Shown here: positions 55,301 through 64,000 of the stretch, piece by piece
How positions within the stretch are numbered: position 1 is the stretch's first letter
Layout of the letters: each line of letters starts with the position of its first letter
Origin: Owenia fusiformis
Taxonomy: Eukaryota; Annelida; Polychaeta; Sabellida; Oweniidae
Length of the DNA stretch: 64,000 bases
Direction of reading: 5' to 3'
Assembly (NCBI GenBank): GCA_903813345.2
Contig: CAIIXF020000007.1
Location: 1,805,730 to 1,869,729, forward strand
The notes under the pieces: model-generated
What the model saw: only the letters and a program-made list of their open reading frames with translations
The model's database searches: none
What the model was told of the DNA's origin: nothing
Program-made: the position numbers and the translations under genes

Positions 55301-56360
55301 GTGTATAAAACTAAAACCAAAATAAAATTGGCAGTGACAGTGGCATTTCCCTCAGCTGTTTTTACATGATCCTACCTGAATTGATTAACAGGTAAAAATC
55401 CATTTAATAACATGGTAATTTGGGAATGAGATACAGTAACCTGTTACTCAGACCTCTGTTTTCAATATGTCTCCATGGATCTTAATAGTCTAATAAGGTG
55501 ATGTCCGGGTTTTGTCATTCTCTGCAATTGTAAGTTCCCTATATTCTATTCCTAGGTTTGCAGTATGAGTGTACAATGTTGTTGCGCATCTAGCACTATG
55601 GTATACAGTCACCCATATACTGAGACATGTGTTCACATACAAGTGACATGCTATACAATATAGTTCCACAATGTACACATTAAACACATTTCCATTTGAT
55701 GAATACACCAACAATGTAACTACTGAATTGAAGTTTTTATCCTCATATATGGTTTGGAGCATTTTATTATGGAACTGCATCATTTAACAACACTATTGGC
55801 CACTCTAGTGTTAAAGGCTCCAGTTGTAAAGTTTCAACCACTTTGGCTTATAACACATGGGGCCTTTAAGCATTTTCTTGAAATATCAATTGATGCCATA
55901 ATCCTCATTCACAGACCACAAGGGTTCAGCATTGTAATAGGTCACTCTGACCAACAGGTATTCACAATATAATACTGCATTTAGGTAGGAATACCCAAGT
56001 AGACATCTACACACTTGCTATATACATGGAGTTACGAGTGAATTATATAAAAGGTAGCTTGTGGGCTTTCAAGAGATCTTCCAGCAACTGAAGTACACTT
56101 ATAGAATATAGATTCATTGACCACATGGTCCAGCAATTCCTTAACCACAGTAAGACCCAGGGCCCAGTAACTCCTTGTCCATGAGAGGCCCCACAAACTT
56201 CTTGACCACTATTGGGCCCAATAATTCCTTGACCATAATATGCCAATGTGGTTTCTTGACCACAATGGATTACAGTTATTTCCTAGATCAAAATAGTACT
56301 AAGGACTGATGGACCCAGTAATTCCAGTAGTAATTCTTTGACCATCCTACTTCAGCTGTA
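52397..56360. other. intergenic and TMEM198 3' UTR, no further gene
   Basis: AT-rich. It includes a 'cagtaaaacctgtc' fragment with repeated 'tagtgaacacc' words (54242-54310), a short hairpin (53546-53642), and degenerate ~27-32 base repeats around 'ccttgaccacaatgggcccagtaatt' (56110-56345) that probably lie in the TMEM198 3' UTR. Open frames here show no known domain. Confidence 0.55.
53546..53642. repeat. 97-bp hairpin
   Basis: gtccagcatacaagcca is mirrored by tggcttgtatgttggac with one or two mismatches across a ~60-base loop, with partial further pairing (ttggtg/caactt). Too little to call a microRNA precursor. Confidence 0.5.
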
Positions 56361-59194
56361 TTACTCAGAAATGACAGTTTGTGGTGGTGTGTGGTCCATA
56401 TGTACTCGAGTGATGGTAGTGTTGGTAAGTGTAGTATTGGCGCTAGATGGTACATTATCCCCTGGTTCAATGTTTGTGAGACTACGCATTGCTGGGGATA
56501 AGTGGCGATGGATGTTCTGGATAAAACCCTGCAATAACAAAAATGTACAGGTAAAGTGATAAACACCTGCATGTATTAAATTGAATATTTTCTTTGAAAA
56601 CATTTTTGCAGGGCGTCATGATTCATTTAGAAGAATGAAGAAACTTCAGCTTAACTTTGATTTTAATTTATTGTTTTGGGTATTAAGTGTTACTGAGTCA
56701 GAATTTTCCTGAACATTTTAGCAAAAGTTCTAAGGAAAGTATAAACAAATGAGAAAAATCTGTTTTTATTTACCTGTGAGATTACGTCTCCATTTCCTCT
56801 TCTTACTTGATATAGATGGCGGTACTTGGAAGTATTTTCATGTTGTCTCTCACGCTCTCGGATTCTTTCCAGGTTAACTGTCCTCTGCTTATTTTTGCCT
56901 ACAACTCGCCTCTTTCGTATCCGCGTCACTACAAATAATGAATAATGATATTAATAGATAAAATAAATAAGACACTTTGTATGTTAATGTCATTCACTAT
57001 TTAAGAATATAGAATAGTGTGATTATTTTCTAAAATAAAAGTGAATATAAAGACTATTTTGTCTGACAACAGAAATTATGAAAATCTGACTGATAGAGAA
57101 TGTAATACCTTCTTTGTGATTGACATCTTTCCCTGTGACGAGGCACTGAGCCATGGTACCTATGATAAACGCAGCAGGCCAGCAACCTAGCAACAGCCAA
57201 CTATACCAACAAACGTCTTGTGACACCTCCGCCATAACCCGGTCCCAAATAAACAACATAAGCATAAACTTCTCAACGAAGTAGTCCAAACAGACAAGCA
57301 TCAAAGCTGCACCGAATGCACTAGTTCCAAACATTGTGAAGCCTTTTTGAAAATATAAATTCAATAAGGCGAATAGTAGTCCACAGCCGAAGATAATCCC
57401 TATTGGAATCCACTTTGTTGATGGCATATAAAATATGTTAATGATAATAAGGGCTGTGACTGCAGTAAAGAATCCTGTATGAAGTCCCGTCATGAATAAT
57501 CCAACATATTGTACAAGCATTGTGATTAGTCCACAGAGGATTCCCGCCCCTAGAGCGACACCTATCTTGCCATACCAGGGTAGGAGATTCTCTTCAAGGC
57601 AAACAAGGTAGGTTAACAATGCTCCAAATATAAACCCTGTCAGGAACATTACTGCCTTGAAGAATCTGTATCCTGCAATAGAGAAGGAATCGTGATCAAT
57701 CTTTAAAAATAACATATTACACCATGGGCTTTCAATTAGAAGCCCATGATTATACCAACACATATTCCATATAGATCTTAATCCTACTTTTTAAATTTGA
57801 AATCTTGCAGTTGGCAGATTATTGAACTGTAACCCAATGCATGACAGAGGTAGACTTAAACAATTTTTTAGCAAAAAGGGCAATTCTTAGGTACAATGCT
57901 GCCATCTAGTGAGACATATTTTTGAAACGATATGCCCAACAATCTCGAGATGATTAAAATTGTCTATGTTGTAAACACTAATGTTAAACATTCTGTTAAT
58001 CTCATGAAACCTAAATGTTTCCTGGTGAGGTCATAATGAACTGTGAATGAACCATATAGGCTAACACAGATCTTCCAGATTGAATTAAATCTGATTATTG
58101 ACATATTTCTCATTTTGACAAGCTATTCCACAAACCTGTTACACGAGGCTGCTTTTATTGACTCCTAACCTTATCTAACTGACAACAAGATAAATAAACA
58201 ACTCATAAACAAATAAATAAGTTATGATCTTTATGTGGACTTGAAACAAATGAATGATGGCTGGGAACAGAATTGAAAATATTTACATTAATAAAAATCA
58301 TAGAACGCTAAATATTTAATCAACCTTTCAACTAGAACAATTTCCAAGAATGAATTAAGTAGGTTGCTATGTGCATGATTATGAAAATTATGAAAATGTG
58401 TTGTTAACATATGAAACCACCCAGTTTAAGCATTTATCATATTAGGATATTGAGGGCATGATAACTTTTCTTACAAGTTTTTTTGCATTTACCATTGAAA
58501 TTCAGGTTCTGTATCAGTTAACAAAATGATTAAAATCTAACACTTATTTTCTATCACATTTCCCTTGAAAAATAAAACGTGACTGTTTTATTGTAAATTG
58601 AATAAAAAGTGAATAAAAATTAATCTGTTTCGAAACTGAGTAAAAAGTCTGAGTCCCGTGAGAACATGTGATCGTGTTTATTTTGACTTTCCTTGTATTT
58701 AGTTTTCCTTATTTTTTACAAGTCACATGTCCAATGGACAAGGAAATCCATTGCATTTTACTTATGATAAAAAAAAGATGAATGTTAAAAATGTATACTT
58801 TATGTTTTAACAAATTGAATCAGACAGGCTTAAAAAATTGCTTAATGTTTTAATGGACCACCATGTTGTAACTTGAACCATGTTTTAGTATAACAGATGA
58901 GAAAAAGTTTCATTAATTTTTAAGAGGAAATGCAAAGGATGCCAACGTCCTATCAATGTCATGTTCAGCATCAAAATGTTACTTACCAAAAAAACAATAT
59001 ACAATTCCGAAAATGAAACAGAACCCTGAGATAACTGCTGGGGGGATATCATAGTTATAGTCCAAGACATCACAGTTGGTAGATGGCGCCGCAGTGGTGC
59101 CATTAGATGGCGTAACGGAGCTCATGCTGATTTGGTAATGTTGGTCAGTGTCTGAGATATGGTGTGTTTTAGATATGATGTCTTCAACCTCCAT
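56361..59194 (-). CDS. TMEM198: TMEM198-like multispanning membrane protein (4 coding exons, 364 aa)
   Basis: Exons: 59194-58987, 57672-57109, 56928-56774, 56528-56361; 1,095 nt, close to the 360 residues of vertebrate TMEM198. The first exon ends in a hydrophobic segment (PPAVISGFCFIFGIVYCFFG). Exon 2 holds about six more (FFKAVMFLTGFIFGALLTYL, KWIPIGIIFGCGLLFALL, WLLLGCWPAAFIIGTMAQ and others) with the Gly-rich small-residue pattern of the family. Exon 3 is basic (TRIRKRRVVGKNKQR) and ends YRHLYQVRRGNGDVISQ; exon 4 is a polar tail. In vertebrates TMEM198 promotes LRP6 phosphorylation in Wnt signalling. 5' UTR exons were not placed. Confidence 0.94.
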
Positions 59195-61787
59195 ACTGGC
59201 TTCTATGTCATATTGTTGTTAATTTCTTCAGCCATAGTTACAAACCTGAAAAACATGAAATATTACTTTAAATCACTGCCTTACAAAACATGTCTATAGA
59301 GTGTATTCATCATTGGTATTAAAGACATCATCAAAGTATAAATACACGACTAACCACAAAGTTCGTTTTGACTCAACCCAACCTCTCTGCCTAAAAACAA
59401 CATGCATACATTGATTTGTCCTCAATAACTCGAGCTAAAATCAGAAAATCAAAGTTAACAAGCGACACTGCCTTTGTATGACAATCCTCAATCTGCAAAA
59501 TCATGGCGAGGTCCTTGAGTATGATATGTTTATTTATCTTGGCCTTAATTCTTAGAATCATCTGCTGATACTGTCAACTGGCCAACTCGCTCCTTCGGTT
59601 CTACAAGTTGTATCTTACAAAGGAGAGACTCAAAACAAGGGTGGATACAAGATACTAGATACAAGTTTGTTTCAACAACTCTTTGTCCTATCATAACATG
59701 AAAACACTTCACACTTGCACTTTGAAGTATGAAATATCTACAAGAAGACCACACACTAAGGTTATCATGAAAGAAAAGATGAGTTACCTTTTAATGTAGG
59801 TTCCATCTTTTACAACATTTACTCATGACAGTTTGAACCAAGTCAACATTTTGCTGATCAGAAATATTAATTTTCATTGTATCAGTACAGGTCATATCAA
59901 CCTATCAGTGGCCATCAGTCTATATCTGAGCTCCTCAGTACTGTATATATCAAAAGTGTTCTCTGAGACCACTGTTGTATTTTGCTTCATGTAATTTATT
60001 CAACATGATTAATGAGTGTCATCAAAAAAGGATCACTCAACTGGGATGGATGCAACTTATAGATAATATAGTAAATGACACTGAACAATAATTAGGAGTT
60101 CAGAAGTATCATACATGCATACTTAATACATACAAATACTTCTAGCTTAATCTTAATTTTATAACTAAAATGACAACTTTTTTCAGGACTGACATTTATT
60201 TATCTCATGACCAAGTTAACTTAACTTACAGTTATCATATACTTGACTCACTTTACTCACCTTTTAAATACCTTTAGATATTTTTTGAAAGAGCGTTTAT
60301 CCAATCACTGACTATATGTAGTCAAAGATATTATAACACTGCATTTTCTATCTTTAACATGCTAACATTCATTTTACATTGAAACTCTATCAACAATAAA
60401 AAAGACCACCAAAGTTCCATTTGATATGAATATTAAGTTCATATTACCATGACAACTGTTAAAAACACATGCAACAAACAGAGTTAGACTAGCAGGTGTA
60501 TATCAAATGTAGTTTTAATAATATCCATCATAATACCTGTATATGCATCATGTACACTGATCTTTGTATACATCCAAAACCACAGTGTTTGATTGGTAAT
60601 AATCACTGTTCCATAAGATATTGGCAAGCTCCCGTATTTAGGAGTAAGCCTTCTAATTTGGCTAGAGCATTTGAAATACATGTTTAGCTTTGTTTTGTTT
60701 TTGTATAAGGATCAGAGAAGACCTTCAGCAAGAGGATGTTTTTTTTATATCCTCAAATTTTGGTTAATAATATACAAGAATCACATATTTCTGGCAAGAG
60801 AGTTAAACTATGTCAGGGCACAATTTATTTCTAATGCACAGTTAGGTAAACACAAACCTTAGTTTTTACTGTATTTTGAAATAGACGAAGAAAAATATAT
60901 AAAGCATTAACATGCAACATGTCACAACCTGCCATTTGTTACAGATGCCAAGTGCCAAACACCAACCACCAAATGCCAAATACCGAACACCAACTCCTGG
61001 CACAAGAAAATGGAGACTAAAACAATATGTCACCACTTCTGGTAGTGTCATAAAAAAGTTGAACATTCTATCTATTTTACCCAGTCTTAGTTGAAATGTC
61101 CGCAAGAATGTACTTTAAATATTGGTTCCTTTCCTTCGAGGTTATTACCCAGAAATGTAAACACAATGCTTTCACAAATTATCAGATAATTTAATTCCTC
61201 TATTGGGTAATGATTATCCTAGTAATTAGAGATTAGAGCCTTGAAGAATGTTGTTATCTGAACAGTTGGCAGGGAATCTATCCCAAAAGCATATTGTGCA
61301 ACATTTAACCAGGGTTCGTAGCCAGCAATTGTCCAGGGGGTTGTCATTATTTCGCTTTGCATCACTGCGAGCAAAGTGAGCCACCCATGACCTATGTCCA
61401 TCATTTTAAACCTACCATGCTGATCTTTTCTCAACCAATCAGTGAGGAGGAAGGAACATATGCTAAACGCATGCTCATCAACTATGCAATGATGTCAGAG
61501 GAAATTACCATCCATATTTCGATGACAAACTCTGAATGACTTGGTAAGTTCAGGGATTTATTGTAAACTGAAAAGGTGAAGACGAAGCTCTCTTCTTTAA
61601 GAAAAGATGTCGAACAAATACAAATGGATTTATAGATGGCGATAAACGAGTAGTCAGGAAGTAATTTAGCTCCAGCATAAATCGAACTTTTACGTGTAAT
61701 TAGGCAAACCTACAATAAGTATCCACATCAGAACACTAAAACGAATATACAGTGCACGCTTCAACCGAATAATCTAGGACTATAAAC
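59195..61787. other. intergenic/upstream region of TMEM198, no gene seen
   Basis: No supported coding exon. A third copy of the dispersed ~130-bp repeat lies at 60918-61046. The last ~200 bases before 61788 may be the leader of the ORF1 element. Confidence 0.55.
60918..61046 (+). repeat. dispersed ~130-bp repeat, copy C
   Basis: atgtcacaacctgccatttgttacagatgcc, then many 'ccaaacacc/ccaaatgcc/ccgaacacc' words, then tggagactaaaacaatatgtcaccacttctgg. Start and end both carry an atgtcac-accnnng word in direct orientation. Confidence 0.7.
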
Positions 61788-62834
61788 ATGTCACAAGGTA
61801 AAATCACTGAGTTTTTGTGTGCAGATTCCGATTCAACAGTGGAACAAAATGGCGACGGTAAAATTTCGCCAGTCATCACAATGGCCAAAAAGAGATTCAA
61901 AGCTGACTCTGACCCCTCCGAGGTCCATAAAGGAAACGATATTTGTGACTCAATGCACGCAGCATCGTCAGAAGAGGAGGATCAATATGAGGAGGCATCA
62001 GTAGACGAGACTGGTCAAACGAAACCATTTGTACTAGAATCAGGTCAGTCATGCACCATTGATAATATGACATCTCTTATGACAAAACTCTTTAGTGGTT
62101 TCGAAGAAAAAATGGAGAATAAAATGATCAAGTCAATCGAAAAGGCCATCGATGTAGCTGTCCAAAAACCGATTGGCAAACTGAAAGAAGAAGTCAAACA
62201 ACTCAGATCAGAAAACTCCCAACTCAAAGATGCTTATAAATCCCTTGCAGGGATAATCGATGAACTTATCTTGGAAACGAACCACAACTCGCAATACTCG
62301 CGAAAAAACACTGTGAGGTTATATGGGATTAAAGAATCGAAAGAAGAACGCTCAGATCATACCAACATCGCACTTTGCGTTGAAAACACGTGCAAACAGC
62401 TTAATGATACCCCTATCCTCCCCAAAATAACGCCAGAAGACATCGAAATAGGTCATAGAGTGCCAGGCAAGCCCCTCCCCCAAACCACAGGACCTAACCT
62501 GAAACCAAGATCGGTGATTCTGAAATTCAAAAATCGAATGCTACGTGACGCAGTGATTAAGAACAGGCGTCTCCTAAAGGGCACGGACATACGACTTTAT
62601 GATGATCTATCTCCCAGAAATAAGGCCCTTCTCCAAGATCTCAAAGAGCACCCTGGAATTGATCAGTGTTGGTCAGGCTTTGGCAAAATCTTTGGGAAAA
62701 CGAAAGAAGGACAGATCCGCGTATTCAGTGTAGTAGACAACATTGATATTGTTCTTGAATCAATGAAACGACAATCGAGCACCAGAGATGCCAGAGTCCC
62801 CCCTCAAATCCAAGGCAGTGCTGACCCTAGTTAA
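61788..62834 (+). CDS. stand-alone retrotransposon ORF1-type protein (348 aa)
   Basis: Intact from ATG to TAG. The acidic N-terminus (SSEEEDQYEEASVDE) is followed by a coiled coil (~95-165: KLKEEVKQLRSENSQLKDAY), an RRM-like stretch opening SQYSRKNTVRLYGIKES with IEIGHRVPGKP, and a C-terminal part with RSVILKFKNRMLRDAV and GTDIRLYDDLSPRNKALL. This order matches ORF1 nucleic-acid-binding proteins of L1/Tx1-like elements. No endonuclease or RT follows in the remaining 1,166 bases, so it is an ORF1-only copy, an element with a long gap, or a captured host gene. Confidence 0.75.
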   Translation: MSQGKITEFLCADSDSTVEQNGDGKISPVITMAKKRFKADSDPSEVHKGNDICDSMHAASSEEEDQYEEASVDETGQTKPFVLESGQSCTIDNMTSLMTKLFSGFEEKMENKMIKSIEKAIDVAVQKPIGKLKEEVKQLRSENSQLKDAYKSLAGIIDELILETNHNSQYSRKNTVRLYGIKESKEERSDHTNIALCVENTCKQLNDTPILPKITPEDIEIGHRVPGKPLPQTTGPNLKPRSVILKFKNRMLRDAVIKNRRLLKGTDIRLYDDLSPRNKALLQDLKEHPGIDQCWSGFGKIFGKTKEGQIRVFSVVDNIDIVLESMKRQSSTRDARVPPQIQGSADPS

Positions 62835-64000
62835 ACTCCCAGTGTCATTCCATGCCAAATTATTAGGCAATTATCATCAGACTCTCGATGGACATGTCTC
62901 GATTAATGTATAAGTAAAAATTGAAATCACGGTACATACTTGTGCATTGGTCAATGCTTAAACATCTGGTAACTCTTTTTTGATCTTAGACTTGTATTCT
63001 CATTACGAAAGTGTAACTTTAAACAAACCCTTAACCTGTCATCTTGCCAACAATTTTTTGTTTACACTCTGCCCGATTACGCTCTCGTGATCCAACATGC
63101 CATTTCCGGTTGAAATTTTAGGCAAAACTTTTCGAATAATTTTCCCCAAATCTAGCAATATTCAAGAAAACATGACAGAAATAAATGATCAAAGGTATGT
63201 ATAAGTTGACGTTTGCTTTAAACACGCACTGCAGGAAGCTATTGTTGTTCTGATTGTAAATATCTACCTTTTTCGAAAAACTGAATTTTTTTTTGGGTTC
63301 GTTTTTGATTTGTTCACTTTTCTTTTCTCAAGTCAATGAGTCAGTTGACTCTATACTTGTATATATGGGCTATTGCCAGTTAGGAATAATGTGTGTTTTT
63401 TGCAACGTAAAAAACTTCTTGCATACTGAGACATAACGTTACTGCTGTTATAGTGTAAATGTTGCTCATGACGTTAGACTATCTATGAGGTTTTACAGTA
63501 TGTGAATTGTTAGATCTAAACAGATGTAGTAACTGATGATGATGAGTTCAGGATGATGATGTTGACGATACATGTAAATAATTGATCTACTTAACATACT
63601 TTGTTATACAAAACTCACTTAATGTGCTCAACTATTTATTTATCAAGACTATTTGAATGCCTATTTGTATTAAATAAGTGAGAGCTGGCTTTTTTACCTC
63701 CAACTACCTGTTTAACACAAATGAAATTCTCATATCTGCAATTACCTCTATTTAGGTTACTATCAAGTAGAATGACTGGGAGTGCATTCCGTACTGCTGC
63801 TGCTGCTGCTGCCTATCGGGTCATGGGGCCACATCTCATCTTTGATGGGGGATAGTCTTACACAATGGAGGTCAGCCATAGGGCGTTTCAACCAACTATC
63901 TAGTACTAAAACTTGTATGGGTAAAGGTGGTACAAATACAAACCCAACTAAACAATCCTCTATTCTGATCTATATTCTTAAGATACTTGCAGTAAATGCT
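62835..64000. other. no gene seen to window end
   Basis: AT-rich DNA with a short (GCT)n run near 63800 and ATGATG repeats near 63540. No ORF2-like motif of the preceding element was recognised on either strand. Confidence 0.55.

Noticed and set aside
56338-56559. Plus-strand frame opposite the TMEM198 last exon
   Set aside because: Shadow of the minus-strand exon that joins TMEM198 in frame.

Overview
This is a eukaryotic, AT-rich window. It carries split genes with GT-AG introns, many inverted-repeat DNA transposons and two nearly complete APE-type non-LTR retrotransposons. The gene set, and a retrotransposon with a 2A-like motif of the kind known from sea urchins, amphioxus, hemichordates and molluscs, point to a marine invertebrate (deuterostome or lophotrochozoan). 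The species cannot be named from sequence alone. I saw no rRNA, tRNA or CRISPR.

Layout. 435-1419 (+): last two exons of an unrecognised gene. 3039-27357 (-): a 21-exon gene whose spliced reading frame closes at exactly 3,900 nt (1,299 aa). It encodes a signal peptide, a heptad-repeat propeptide, an astacin domain that has lost its zinc site, EGF, CUB, five copies of a ~105-residue module, two calcium-binding EGFs, a stalk, a membrane segment and a cytoplasmic tail. Two antisense retrotransposons sit in its introns: one with a membrane/2A/endonuclease/RT ORF (6882-11103), and one of L2/CR1 type with esterase-like ORF1 and intact ORF2 (about 18.55-24.05 kb). 28435-33494 (-): ISOC2-like isochorismatase-domain protein, 5 exons, 205 aa. 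37450-41911 (-): TFIIE alpha subunit, 6 exons, 437 aa. 42425-45034: a 2.6 kb transposon with ~248 bp terminal inverted repeats. 47918-51788 (+): PDE12 (mitochondrial 2'-phosphodiesterase), 7 exons, 585 aa. 56361-59194 (-): TMEM198, 4 coding exons, 364 aa. 61788-62834 (+): a stand-alone retrotransposon ORF1-type protein.

The four recognised housekeeping-type genes (ISOC2, TFIIE alpha, PDE12, TMEM198) show no functional link and are simply neighbours. The most interesting locus is the membrane-anchored pseudo-astacin. Its fold markers (four cysteines, RPDRD, SIMH) remain, while every zinc ligand and the catalytic Glu are replaced. It carries a five-fold module that I do not recognise, bounded by phase-1 introns.

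The rest is transposon-rich. Several elements have target-site duplications readable directly: 9 bp (three elements, Mutator-like), 10 bp (retrotransposon), TTAA, TA and 5 bp. Exon boundaries were placed by hand from splice sites, reading-frame continuity and family similarity; no alignment or expression data were available.
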